From Strongylocentrotus droebachiensis (Eukaryota > Echinodermata > Echinoidea > Camarodonta > Strongylocentrotidae), in NCBI GenBank assembly GCA_035222895.1, contig JAVYIG010001819.1, positions 232,498 to 296,497 of the forward strand: a stretch of DNA of 64,000 bases. Direction: 5' to 3'. The notes beneath the pieces were generated by a model. It searched no databases. It was not told the origin of the DNA and saw only the letters and a program-made list of their open reading frames with translations. Shown here in pieces: positions 30,601-45,600 of the stretch (positions are counted from its first letter, which is position 1; each line of letters opens with the position of its first letter). Made by a program: the position numbers and the translations under genes.

Positions 30601-33600
30601 CTCTTGCAATATCAATCCCTGCAGTAAACACAAGTATTGGTTCAATGGTAAGGGTTTGTTGCTTGTAACAAAGGGTCTCACTACATTGTCTAGTCCTATG
30701 CTCAATACATTGTGCAAACCAACCTGGGAAATCTTTCTTGAGATCAGGGTAGTTGATATTTGCATAGAGGACAGGTGAGATGGTAGCTTGGTTACCCAGA
30801 GGTTCATCCTTCTCCCACTTCTTGATGTTACGCTGATTGTAGGACAAGGTTTCACCATCCGTCTCTCCACCACAGCCCCCTCCGGGCCAGGGACTAGGCG
30901 GCTCAGCAAAGTCTGGACTGAAAGCAGGACTGCAAAGCAAGATATAAGGTTAACTAGGAGTCACTATCCATACACACAATTTGAGAATCATATGTGCTTC
31001 AAATGGGATAAGTACTGTGAGAAGTGTACTTGAACTATGCGCTTTGTAAAAATAAACCTCATAAGACATGAACCACAGAGAAGTACTCATCAACAACAAA
31101 ACTGAAGCATTTGGAAATTATTGAATGGTAGAAAATGGGCAAGTTAGATAACTCCCCACTGGATTTCTACTTTCTTTTTAAAGCTTGTTTTGTCCTAATT
31201 ACCTAGTACACTGTGTATACACTTTAACATAGCTTTTTATCATGTGAGGGCAGTTCAACTTTTCACATTTAACTTCTATCTTTTACTGAAGTTGACATAA
31301 TGGAGCAAACTTTGTCTTCACAGTAAAAATGTCTTCAAATTCTAAATGCACAATAAGTATTACCTTGCTACGGAGTGCCCAACACTGGCCGCCTGTACCA
31401 GTTGTTGCGTAAGCGGAAGATGTGGCAGAGGTTGCTTCTGGAGTTGTTGTTGCTGATGATGATGATGGTGGTGTTGATGTTGCTGATGGGAGACTGTGCT
31501 TGGCGTAGCAGTGTTTGTTGCATTGCCATCAACACCTGAATCATTAGACAGAAAATCAGTCACATGTGAAGTATGAAAATCAGTTAAGTTCTCTTCAAGT
31601 TATTCAGTTCATGAAAATACCATTCTGCAGCTACCTTCAATTGATGATTAAGGTACATTCATAGATTAAATACTAAGTTAACTTCCAGTAAATTGCAATC
31701 TCTTGCAGATCTTATCATCTCATTTGCATGGTTTAAGAGACTTTTTTGTTCTCCCTTAATTTGATCTATTTCAAGGTACCAAGTGTAAGAAGTGCTACAT
31801 CATCTGAATTATTCTAGGCTTCAAGCAAAGGTCAACTAGGTAGCCATTACTACTATTCAGTTGCACAGCTCTCGCTTTCATTTATGATTGGGTTGCAAGA
31901 CGGGCTAACTAGATTCAAAATTTGGTGGTCATATATAGTCAACTGCGCAAATTTCACTCAAAAATAAAATAAGAGTGAGATTATGTAGTTGCTAAACAGA
32001 CACCAGAGGACTGTTAGGTTTCCCTGGAGAATCTAAGGTGGTCAATGGCATCTTGGCGACTGCTGATTTAGAGTCCTGGGCCTGGTCTTAAGAGTTGCGA
32101 TTGATTCAAATCAATCACAACTTCAAATTAATTGCAACTCCTATCTCTTAAGTACAGAGTTGCGATTAATTTTAAATTGCGATTGATTTGAATTAATCTC
32201 AACTCTTTATAATACAGGACCCTGATATTATTATTGTTGTGTTACCTGAGGTTGGTGTGTTGGTAGAGCCAGCGTGATGATGACCCTCTGGACTGAGTAC
32301 CCCTGAGAACAGATCTTCAACCTCCTTACTGTCTATGTGAGCCAAATCTGATGATGAGAACAAAGAATATGACATTACATTGGGTGATACAAAAATCATT
32401 CAATAATTAAAAAATTTCAACATACTCTGATTCCTTTAAGAGAGGAAATGTGTATTATTTTCCAGTGTATGTGTCTCATCATCTTTCGGATACAAGGGGC
32501 AAATCCCTTAATAACCCAGTCTAGCCAAATAGACAGAGAAAAGTTATATTACCAGAAACCTAATAACTAATAAACAGCCTGTTTACAGCTGGTTTGGAGT
32601 TGGTGTCACGGAATATACAAATTCAACCATCCTATTATGCAAACATATATTAATCCTGATTGATTGAAACACTGATGTAGCTCCCGAAAAAGCTAATACC
32701 ACTTCCTACGTGGAGCATAACAATGCTATCAACTTTCAATAATGCTTACCTTCGGGAACAATGTGTAGGTTATATGAAAGCAATGAATCGAGCTCATTGA
32801 GGTGATCTGAAGATGAGCTGGCTTGAGTTGTGTGTCCATTCTGCCCGGTTGTACTAGAATGCGTGGCTTCTGCATCGATGCTATCAATATCCAGGTCTGA
32901 AAAAAGGAGAGGAACAATAATATGCTTGAAATAAAGTTCCACACAGAGGTGACCATTTCAAGAAAGCACAAGTACCTATTGTGTTCTTACATAAGTATAC
33001 TTGGATTGGATTTCACATGAAAGCGTACATTATACAAAGATATGCTCAATCAACAAACTGGTGACTGCTAAACGGATGATACGGTTACCTATCACATTCT
33101 TACATTTCAGTGGTCATGGCCTTCTTCATATGCTCAAATTGTTGAAATACAGGAGAGATAATGCATTTTTCCCCCCTCCATATTTTTAGGAATAAAACTC
33201 GGCTACTACTGTCTGACATTGGCAATCCTATGTCTACATTATAAGACGTTACCCAAACACCACAAAGCTTCATGCAAGCAGTGTTGCCCAGAGAGAAAAG
33301 ATAAGAGTTTGACTCACTTTCACCATTCTTTCCGAGACCATCTCCTATAAGCATACCAAGGAGTTCATCTTGAGGCAAGAAGTTGAGAGGATCTTCACCA
33401 GAGCCAAGGACTCCTGCTGCACCATCTACCGTTGCTGCAGACTGTAAAGCAGGTGGTGTGGAACATAGTTCAATCAGTGTTATAAAGATGACAACAACAA
33501 CAATGACATCAATACACAGCACACATAAATTACCATTAATCTAGATAACTGTTTGGAGGCATACAGGAATGCTAAAAGAATAATTAACATTGACTTATGA

Positions 33601-36600
33601 ATGACATGATGTGACAATTTATTTCAGATACAAGTACTTATTATGAATGTCCCAAAAGATTGTGCTTAAAAATGTGGTAAAATTATTACAGATTGCAAAC
33701 AAGAGAGGTAGGAAGTGGACAAAGGCTAAGAGAGAGAGACAGAGAGGCAGTGAGAAATATTATTAATATCATCATCAACTATTTGGCATCACCTGTACCT
33801 GGGAGGCAAAAAGTGAACTGAATCACTTTAACCCTCAGGTCTCTTCTCCAGGTATTACTGATTGGGGGTGTGTATGTGGACCATGACACTAGGGTTTCCC
33901 CCTACTCTTATATGGATAATGCAGTGGGTTCTTAACATGCAAAGATGGTGACTCTCCTCTACACGGGGCCTCCATTTAATATCCTATTCAAGGGACAGAA
34001 TGTTTTCCACTGTAACATAAATTGCATCTGTGAAACAGGGGAGGGGCATGTTTACACACAACGTAGGCTTCAGTCATCTGCTTAGGTTGGATTTGAACCC
34101 TCAATCTTTTGTTTGACAAGCAGATTGAGCCCAAGAAACTGAGCCTAAGACTAAAAAATATAAATAGATAGAATGTAGAACTGGAATCTTACTTCTCTGT
34201 GTACATCTGCTTGGTTGTGATGGGTCTGTCTGGATGAGCCTGCACTCAACGTTGACTTGTGTTCCGAAGAGGAGACTTTGATTATTTCAGTACCTTTACT
34301 CTGGTGGTGTGATGATGAATGCTTTTTGCTGTCTTCATCTGAGATGTCTAGCCTAGTGTTCATGGTCGGCTGATCTTTGCTTGAGTTTAGCAGCATCTTT
34401 CCAAAGAATGCCTCCTATATTATAAGAAGGCGGTGAGGAAAAGATGAATATATATGCATCATTGTCATATTCATCCATATTATGTCAATGTTAAAGATAA
34501 ACTCGAGTTCTGGTAAAAAAAGAAAGTGAATTCTCACAGAATCAAACGAAACTTACACTGAATGTTCAAAATTACAAATAAATGTCATGTGCCAAACAAT
34601 TTTGAAAGAAAATGTATACTGGCTGAGTAATGAGCATAGAAAGATAAGGAAATCAAGGTAGGTAGCCCGACACCATTTGTGTAGTCCCATATACATCTTT
34701 CTGTGTCCAGTGCTTGTTACTTTACCAAGACTGGGCCAAATTTATTATGATTTCGATGACTCCAGAACCTTGCAGTGCACACCAATACTTACATGCTACA
34801 TGATCAACTTTTTCTGATCCATTCCACACCTTTTCTTTCACAATGCAATCGCATTACCAGAACTCACCTTTATCTTTAACATGCCATGAGACCTCACACT
34901 CTCACAGTCTGAATAATATTCATGTCTGTATGCGGTTTCTGAATTTTTCAAAAATTCCTATCAATCAAGATTGTGTTTGACATATTCAATGCATTTTGAT
35001 ATACACTGTAGGCCTTGCATAAAGAAATGTCTACAACCACCAACAAAAAAAGTACTAAAAGGTAATTCTTCAACATCATAATTCCGGCTGTAATTGGGGA
35101 AATATTTTCTCGTAAGTACATGTTTACATTTAACATTCAATCAATTAATTTTTAAGACAATCATGTCATTTAGAAATGGTTCACTTGGACATACATTTAC
35201 CTGAAGATATGATGGAAACTGGTTCTCCAGCTGACTTCTTTTGTGAGCTCTTTTCCTCTTCTTTGATTTCTCGTAGTGACCTTCTTCTCCAACTGAATGA
35301 GTTCTCTGGAGAACTGCTCAAAAGAAAACCAAACAGACTCTTTAAATAAGAGCTCAGCGTAAACTTGATGATGAATTTAATTTGAAGGAGGTGCAATTAA
35401 GGGTATAAAAAGCTTGAGAGAACGATTGTTCTTTTACTAGATTTAAGGACACTACAATACATACAAAGGACATCAAAAAAAAAATTCTATTAACTTTTAA
35501 AATATTTCTGTATGAAAATTCATTCATAACAACTAATATACAGAAAACCAATAACAAGATAATCCAGTAATCAAAGGCCAGGACAGAACAATTTTGCTCT
35601 GATAAAAGAATATGTGTTTTTCACGATCAAAGCTACTTTGTCTTTGTAACTGCTCTGAGTGAACAAAAACGAATATTAAGCTGATGATCATTTATTAACA
35701 AACTAAATTTTTCAAGCATGTAAGGAGAGATTTTTCTCTTGTAAAAGTCATTTTCAACTTAACAATTATATATCATTGTTATACCACTCTGCGGGTGCTA
35801 CATAGTGTTTTACTTACGCTCTGATTGATCCCGTATTGAATCCATGGTATCCGAAGCCCCTTCTGACATACTTCTACTCATGGCTGCGATTCGGTTCTCT
35901 TTGTGAGAGTGAAAGCCCCTTGGCTTGGCAATGAAACCTCCAACACCTGGAAAGGCAATGAATAATACTTATGTTTATTGCAAAAATACTGGTATATTAG
36001 ATGAACTTACTAAAACTACAGCTAAAAGAACGCCACAATACAAATTTAAATATTGTTGGATTAGTAAAGTGTACATTTCTATATGAACCACGTACTATCC
36101 TTCATCATATTATGTGGTGCAGAAAGACAATGGTCCGATACTCTTCTAATTCAGCTTAACTTCAGCTCAAATTCAACTCAAGTCTAAAATCAAGTTTAAC
36201 AAAAGGAAAACTTGGACACAGACTAACTTCCTTTGTTAAACCAGATTTTGAACAAAAACTTAAAAACTAAGTCAGATTTAAAGCTTTATAGAGAAATACC
36301 AGCTTTCGTGGCCAGTCACCAGAGCTGTTTGAAGGAAGAGGAAACTTACATCCTGTTCAGGACTCAACAGAGGGATTACAAGGTATTGTATTTTTGGTAT
36401 TGTATTCTTGGTGATGCTAAAACCATGGTAGGGAATATGTCTTTTGTGAGGTGGTTTAGCTTCCGCTCTCTCTCAAAAACTATCCTCAAATTCCCTAGCA
36501 ACTTAATCATAACAGCACACATGAACTGTAATATGAAATCCTGTTCTTGAGTTTAAAATAATGAAAGATTTTGATGAACTCTTACATTTTGTTTTTATGT

Positions 36601-39600
36601 ACCATCCACTTTGTTGAATATTATAGATGTATTCAGCATTTCACTTGACTTCCAATTTTCAATGTGAAAGATGAAATAACCTACACCCATAAATTCTTGC
36701 AGCTTACCTGGTCGTAATGATGATCTGTGTTTCGACTTCTTCTTATCATGATGATGATGATGGTGGTGGTGATGATGATGCTTCCCCTCACCTACACTAC
36801 TATCATTCTTCTCTCCATGGCTAAACCCCCTCCACTTTTCTGGATCCACTGAGAGAGAAATAAATAAATCATTGTGAATACATGTGGAAATATTTTACAC
36901 TATAGAAATCATATAAAAGCCATTAATTACCTCAGTACTATGTGTATAACATAAGCTAAATAAGTATGATTAAAAACATAGATATTATATATTTTGCTGG
37001 AAAAAGATTTTATTTTTGTTAACATTTCACTTGTTGAATTTCAAATATATTATGGGATGAAATTCCATTAGTTCATTTCTATATGAGTGGCCCCAGAATA
37101 CACCTCTGTCAAAACTATTTGTCAAAGAGCAATAATGCACAAATATCTCTGAAAGTCATGTTTAGTTTGCCATAAAGATGAGAATGGTTTAATTGTCCAT
37201 TCTTCTAACTAACCCTGTCAATACTGAAGGAAAAATATCCCATATGAAAATATATTACACTATGGTAAAACAAGTTCAATTAAATGGAAATGATCGTATA
37301 AAGAGGTTCTATGACATATGCTTTTGCGACGACTGTTTTAAGAACAAATTCCTACGTAAAAATAAAAATTTGCGACTTCATCTCTGGAGGTAAACCAAAA
37401 TTCTGAGCCTGAGCATAACTTAAATCACCATCGCAAATCCAACCCTAACCCTATATTTCTGACAAAATGAAGTCTGAAGCAAATGCTGCTGGAGCAAATA
37501 TTGGATCCCTCAATATCCTCTGTATCTCTTTCAATACCTTCTGGATCGTATTCCTGATCAGCTATCTTGGAGATGTCTGAATGTGGATCAGCCAAGCTTC
37601 GAAGGATGGCCAGGCTGCTGCCCATCTTGAGACTTGATCTGACCTTCTTAGACTTCTTGTGCGTGCGAGCCATGGCCATACTACTGATCTGCTTGAAGCC
37701 CGTCTCTGTCAAACGAACACCTTCTACAGAGAACTCTTTATTATGCAGTTCTGCATTAAAATAAAACAAACAAATCATGAGTGTCTGAGTGTTAATGTCA
37801 TACAGATTTCATTCTTGAGTACAGAAAGGTCAGTCATGGAAAGCTAATAAAAGGTAACAGTAGGACCAGACTACAGTGGAGTTCTATATAAAACCTGTAG
37901 TTCTAAGAAATCAAATAATTGTACAATATGACATAGATGGTGGATATAAACCACCATTCATGTCAAATTGTGTCGATCAAGATAAGAAAAAAAACAAGAC
38001 AATGGCAAATGTGCATCCAATAATTCCTAAATTTGCAACCCACTATTATTGCTAAAGGAGGGGTGGTTGGGAGAGCCTCAACCAACATATTAACCCATCC
38101 TAATCACTTATTTTCTCTGATGCCATCTATTCACTTCTTCCTTATGATTATCCATCATCATTTCTTCTTTCATGCTTTTATTTTTCATCACTGCAGTTCA
38201 TGATTTCATAATGGTTATGTAAAGATAGGGAATGTACCTGGTTCTTTTATTGCTAGTTTGGGTATTCTCTGAGGTGGTTCCTCGGTACTGGGTTCTGGAA
38301 GCTGAGGTTCCGGTTCAGGAAGGAAGGGTCTGCATAGGGTACAGATAAAGCCCTTGTCCATGGCTCTCTCTGTTTCATCTTCAGTGTACAAACTGTTACA
38401 AAGAGCATGCTCCCACCTGAAAAAAGAAAAGAAAACATCACATCTTAAAAACATAGTTTCTTAAACAAATGTTTGTTTTGTTATCGGACTGCTAAGAAAG
38501 CATGGGTATGCTTGTAAATAAGCGACCAGGGAACCGACGGCTTTAGGTCCTCTCCGAGGAACTTGGTAACGAGGATTAATGCTCGGCCAAAGCGCACTAG
38601 CGCATTGGCTTGATTTTTAACCCGAGACCTCCCGGTTAAGAGACCACTGCCCTACCATTTATCCATTGCACCTCAAGTACAATAAAAGAAATGATATATA
38701 AATCAACTGATAATCATAATGTTCATCATTATAAATTTTCATAGAAGTCATTTCCAGTCTCTCTATGCACCGTATGGACCATTTCCATCCCCAAAAGTAT
38801 GCACACTTATATCATGTTATGCCAAATCCGTTCACAAAGTTATCTGAACCACCAACTAATACACTGAATCCCATCTCTAGATCCATATAATGAAACATAT
38901 ACGTCCCCTTTAGACACAAGCATTTTCTCCCCTTTCACATGTCGATGTTAAGATATCATCTGTTGAGAGACAGGAGGGTAAAAACTCTATGTAAAATGAT
39001 ATGATTATCGCCCCTCTAGTTCCTTACAGACAGTATTCCAAATCAAGAACAATATTGTACCTTTGACAGTGAGAACATTGGCAGAGGAGTTCATTGTCTC
39101 TGTAGCTCCTGTAGCAGTATGCACAGTGTGTCATGCTGGCACAAGGTCCACACTGAGTGTAGTTGTTCATCCAATCAGCATTCTCCCCAGGCGTCACTGA
39201 CCCGCAGTGAGTGCAGCAGACACACCTACATGGGAAAGAGAAACAATATGTGAACTGGACCTTTCTAACTTCAGACATACATAAGAGCAGGATACAAACC
39301 AGTGCATAAAACCCTTAGTGCTCTTACCAAGCTTTAAGAAATAAATACCCAGGGCAATATGGTACCAATAAGGGTACTAGACAAGTCAAAGCCCAATTTC
39401 AACAAGCAAAACTCATTTGATTCTCCCAAATTATCGCCTTAGACGCTGCAGGATCAGATTTTACTTAATTTTGACCAAGAGTAAAGTGTTTCCTTCCGAG
39501 AAGCTGGATTATTTACCAAATCTTAAAATATTGTTATTCATGATCCAGAAATAAAGTCAGCAACCGTGAAGACGAAGCACATAATTGGCTTTACAAAATG

Positions 39601-42600
39601 TGCTTGTAGGACCACCCCAAATTAATGTGATTGCCATGAGAATTCAAGACATGCATTGAATATCATTCTGGATGCTAATAAAAAGAGAGAAAAAGAGAAG
39701 AATTCATTAAGACTAAGAATTATTCCTCAGTCTTAGGCTAAGGATCCAAGATCATCTACAAGAAAAACTGAGGATACCAGTAGTACTAGTATTGAGAATT
39801 AAAATTCAATATCTTAAACACAAAGATAATCATAGGGACAATTATATCAATAACCTGACAGTTCAGATATGAATCTTACCATTTGCATTTCCATCCACCT
39901 TTAGGCACAGTCTGCAATGGTGGATCTAGGCAGTAGGTGTGATAGCTGATATCACAATCATCACACAGTAGTAACCTAGCCTCATCGCTTGACTTGCCAC
40001 ATCCTTCACACACAGTACAGTCTAGACATCTCCAGCCCTTGGATAATACAACCTTCGTGATCTGCAACACAATGTAAGAGTCGAGATGTTAACATTCAAG
40101 GTTGGGTATAATAGCAACTTTTTAATGAAGAGGTTGACACAACATTATAAACTTCTATTGACTCTAATAGGAGGAGCAAATCGCGGGGTGCAAGATTTTG
40201 GGGGTGTTTTTTTTCTCAATTTTTTAGAACAAAATTGCATTTCGGGTATTAGTTACAGTGGGCTAATAATCCATAACATACATGGCTGTGATATTTTTGT
40301 TGTTGTCCCATGCATGCACAATAAGTACATTAATCTTTCATGATAAGAAGCTCAACTAAATCTACAGGTTAAACATAATAGCATATAGTGAACCTAGAAC
40401 AGATGATTAAACAGATGGAAATGGATTAGCCATTCATGACTGCATCCAGGACCAGAATATTCATAGACATGCCCTACGCTCAGAATCTAAAAGAAGTATG
40501 TAGCTTCCATTCAAAGTTGTATTGCCCTTAATTCGGTGAACACCTGACTATTGAACAAGGTTATTTAATCTTTGTTGTATGCAGAGGTAATAGTGCTTCT
40601 AAAGTTAAATCAGACTGTAGGTGTCATTTTTAGATCAAAGACCTTCTACACTTGTTAGGTATACACATGCTTTGAAAGAACAATTTGTATGGGGTTGATT
40701 CAAACACCATCCCTTTCAAAATGACAGATTATATAACAACATTTATTCACTATATCAAATAAAGATAAAGTAACAAAAATACCTTTATGCTGACACAATA
40801 CGGGTGATAACACTGGCCACATTGAGAACACGTTAGTAATCTCCCTTCTGATCCAAGACCAAAGCTGCCACAGCTCAAACACATGTCCTACTCATCGGAA
40901 AATGAAGAAATGAAAATTGTAGAAAAGGAAGAAGATATTAGAAATCACACTAAACAGTGAGTATTCAACTGATCAAAATGAAAAATATGAGAATTACAAA
41001 TCAAAATATGCAGAAAATAGTATGCAAAGAGAACTGTTGACACCGTTATTCTAAGGCCTAAAATCTTTTTTTTTTCTTTTTTTCTCCCTCTTTGGGCTGA
41101 TATTTCTTAGCTTTGAATGCTTTAATACATTTTTTCTTCTAAAAATCGGTTTTATTTTTTTTAAGCCAACCGTAGATTTCAAGATTTTGGGGTCGGTGGC
41201 AAAGTGCAATACAACATCATTTTTTTTAAAGCCTAATGCACACATCAAAGAGAATGATGACAAGGTAAAGAAAGTAACATTTGGCCAAAATTGAGGAGTC
41301 TTTGTAATGACAGCAGAAGAAACATAAGAGAAGTCTTATCTATATTGTCAAAGGACAGATGACAATCCTTGACGAAAAAGACACAGAAGTACAGAAGTTG
41401 CAAGAGTGCATGTGAGGTCACGACTCCCTAAACATAACATGGTCTTGTGTCATGTTCTGGATGATACGGGATACAGAATCACTTTTAGACTTATGGTGAT
41501 AATAGAGTAAACGAAGATATTACCTGAGTTGCAGTGAACTTGTCATCCACGGAGAAGAGGACCACAGTGCTATGCATGGAGGTATCTTCCTCATCCTTCT
41601 CCTTTGCTGAAGGCTTCTCAACGACCACCGGATCTATCAATTCTTCCTCATCTTCGGGCTGTAGAACAAAAGGTTTTACATTTCAATTAATTATAGCATT
41701 CCTTTCGTTCACTCGAAGTGAATGAATTAGATAAGAAGGAAAAAGCAGATGTTTATATCATAAATTGATTGTTTTCCCTTGCCTTTGTCCACAGCTGTAT
41801 GAAGCTGTATGAAGGGTTATAGAGATAGGTACAACATGTTATAGAACTTTAACACTTACATGGTAAACTCTTTCTCCCCCCCCCCCCCACCCAAGAAAAA
41901 AACAATTGTATGACAGAGGCTGATACCTAATCATGTATTACTTTGAGATTAACCATGTATTTTTAGTGAGAAAAGAATGGAAATCACTTTGGCATTAAAT
42001 ATTTCACATTTCAATTATGGAAATGAATGGGAATGTACTAAGATGTATTTTTACATCAAAACCTCTAATTTGTTGGTAAACTTAATCATTTCTAATATTT
42101 GTTAAAGTCCCTTTTTTCTTCCTGTCTTACACATGGAACTGGGGTATAAATGAAAATCTATCACAAATCAGCAATAGGCAAAGGGATTATTCCACTTAAT
42201 TACTATCAATCTGGTCTATGCACAACATATATCATTAGACTTACTGGTGGTGATGCAGGAAGTATGGCAGCAATCTTGATCTTAGGTTTAGGACCTCTCC
42301 TGCCGCCAACGTTACCACCTCCCTGCCTTCTCCTCCTCCCTACAGCTGCATAGCTACTACTGCCTCTTCCCTGCAACAACAATGAAAATACACAAGGAGT
42401 AAATACCAAAGGAGTAAAGGATAGCCCCTCGTAAAATGAAAATTGTACAAGTTTTCATGGAAAATCAACATTGACATGCGATTGGGACACAAGATAATAC
42501 AAACATAATGCTTTACTAACTTGTAAAATTACAAATTTGATCAGTAGCATACATGTGGTATTGTTCCATACGGGAATGGACAATTAGATTTTGATAATCA

Positions 42601-45600
42601 AGTTTTGCCTATAGCCTATATATCGTCCCTATTTTCACGAAGTGACGGTAGTGAGGAAAATCGTAACGCAAAGTGAATGCAATTTTTTGTCACTACCGTC
42701 ACTTCGTGAAAACAGCGACGATATCATAAAAATAATTTCATTTTTCTTATTTTTTCTAAAGTTAAAAAAACACCTTTATTTGCCCTCCCTAATGCAACAA
42801 GGGCTTACATTTCTACCAATATCACTCAACAAGAACGGCCTCTATTAAAAACACCTGTAACAAACTAAATCTCATTAACATCTCATGTCCTACATCAAGT
42901 TTCCTTCAAACACAACATGGTAAACTCCCTGTGAAAAAACAAATCTGTGGCAAAGTATACTCATTTTAAATTAAATAAATGACATACAGGAGTGGAATGA
43001 AATAGCTGCCCACTTCAAAGACTTCGTAGCATACTAGTTTTCTTATGCTATGCCACACAGAACATAGCATTTATCAGGCAGCTTGCAGTATCATACGTGA
43101 AGAAGGCTTTAGACTCCAAAGCTTACCCTCGGCCTGCCACTGAATCTTCTTCGTCCCATCCTCTCCAGCTGACTGAGTCTATCCAAAGGTTTGCCTCCTC
43201 CATGGTGTCTGGTGACAGAGGCAATGGTCATGGACAACCCACTAGATCCTGATAGAGATGCTGAAAACTCCTGCTGTAAATCAAATAACATAACAGATCA
43301 GATGTAACTTCTTAGAAATCATCAGGTTGCTGATTTAAAGTGTAACTTCATGCTGGAAAGTATTCATTTTTGTAACCAGTTTCCAAACAAATTTTTAGAT
43401 TATTCTAATGCATAACTCTTTCATTGTATTCAATTTGAGAAGACAATGAGGAGGGTGGTGGTGGTTGTGAAAGAGAGAGAGAGCCAAAAGGAGAGGGGGA
43501 AGAGACAAAGGAGAGGAGGGGGGGGGGTGGAGAGGAAAGAAACAAGTGAGGTATACAGTCAACAAAAAAGTGTGATATGAAAGAATGATAAATACATGAG
43601 AGCTACTAAATGAAAAGAAATTAGTGATAACCATCTAAAGAAAGGCACCAGCATTAGTCAACTAACTTTAGACACTACAATTTCATTTGGGGGCGTTGTG
43701 CCGTGTGCCTGTAATCCAGCTAAAAAAGGAAGTTACAAACTGATTTAGCTGAGGACGCAGGTTCAAAACTGAGTCACGTATTTCGGATGGTGACGTTAAA
43801 GGTCAGTCCCCTGACGTAAATAATCATATCTGATCGATACACGTCTGTAAAAACCCAATTACACACATACACTTAGAGGACTGGAAGCCATGATAACATA
43901 CCTGTAATTCTGGCCTTCTATCATCTGATGCCATGGTGTAATCTGTGTCGATACTACTCAGACTCAGACTATCCTCCTGGACACTGGATGCACTCAATGA
44001 CAGGTCTTGAGATGTGTCATCTGGAATAGGAAGATGAGGAGGTGTTCTTGAGCTGGATGCAAAAGGACTTCTTCTCCCTATTACAGGAGAAAGGGGTTCT
44101 GATTGTGTAACAGGAAATCTTAGGAACTAAAATAAAGCATTTCCCTTCGCTTTACTGAATGTATTTAAATTGCAAAAATGGCAGTGGGGACACACAGCAA
44201 ATCTATCATTCTTTTGTTTCATCTGTAGTATAACAATATCCCAAGGTGGTTGTTTAGCATGCATTTCCAGAAAAGGGGTTACGGTTTCTTGTGAGATTGG
44301 GTATTCTGCAGTTGTTCCATCTGGTGCTTTTTTTTAAAGCTACAAATTTGTTTTCCATAAAAATTGCAAGTACATTTCATCCAAAAAAATGATGTCACAT
44401 GGCCACAACGGGTCGACTTCACTCTCCTACAGGACACAAAACTCTCAAAACATTTTGTCTTTCTATCATTTATCTCACAATATCTATTTGAGGTAGGGAA
44501 CAACTAACCATCTTCAAAAGGGCTTGCCGATCTTCTCCTCTCCAGTTCCAGTCCTCTGTTTGGTCTATGACGACAGTCTGGACACTTGTATGGTGTGGGC
44601 TGGCCAGCAGCCTTGCTCTGCTGGTACTTGCCTATTACTGTCCTGTCATCACAGTCAGCATGAACATATCTACCAACATAAACAATGCATGTTAGCTTGA
44701 AATAGATTGGATATGAAAATACCTACAAATGCAAACAATGCATCTTTGCTTCAAAGAGCTTTTACATTAACATATGAACAAACAAATTAACAAATTTCAC
44801 ATCAAAAAGGAAAGCTTTAATGATTATTTCCCTGCCGGCCTACGAAAATGTGAGTATAAAATGTTGCTTCTAGGGAGTTCAAAATGTTAGAACTGTCATT
44901 CCTTAAAACTATTATGTAACCTAAATAAAACAAAAAATAACTATCAAATCATAATATAACCTATGAGCAAAAATATCTTTTGGACAAATAATTTCATAAC
45001 ACATTTCGAGCTTAACATACTTGCGAAAGGGAAGTCATTATGCCAACCAGATGTTGTCAACAATCTTACCTAAGGGGTTATAACTAACATGAATAAATTC
45101 CACATACTATGATTCTCACAAACTAAAATCCCAATTTAAGACATTTTGTAATGAAAAGCATCTCATTTGATGTTACAGGTTGCATAAATCTTAATTTCCA
45201 TAGGACTATTGTTAGATTTAGTCAATTACTCCAAGTTCCCTTCACCACTTTAGCCAACATTGTCAATTTCCTACCTATTGCAGAGATGACATTGGACCAT
45301 GACTTTGTGCGTAGTATGATGCCTGTATGCCTTGCCACAGATGGGACAGCAGTAGCCCTTGTTGCGTTGTTGATAGCAGCTATCACAGACTGTGTAGTTG
45401 TGATGCCACCTTGAGCTGGGACCGTTTCCCGGCGTCCGTGCACCACAATCTGTGCATACCCGACAGGTCTGTAAATACGATGAATACAAGGAATGAAGTT
45501 AGTTTTAGCTCCATTTTAAATCTCATATGAAGGTTTATTACAAAATGGAATGAGTTTAAGAAACTTCCAAGCTATCTGTCCGACATATGAAGAATACATC

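Noticed and set aside
34868-34908. A 41-bp candidate exon with good acceptor (attattcag) and donor (AAAG|gtgagt) that would be open in one phase.
   Set aside because: It only fits if exon 26 is read in the wrong frame. The conserved SQLENQFPSYLQ plus EAFFG join is direct, so the segment is not needed.
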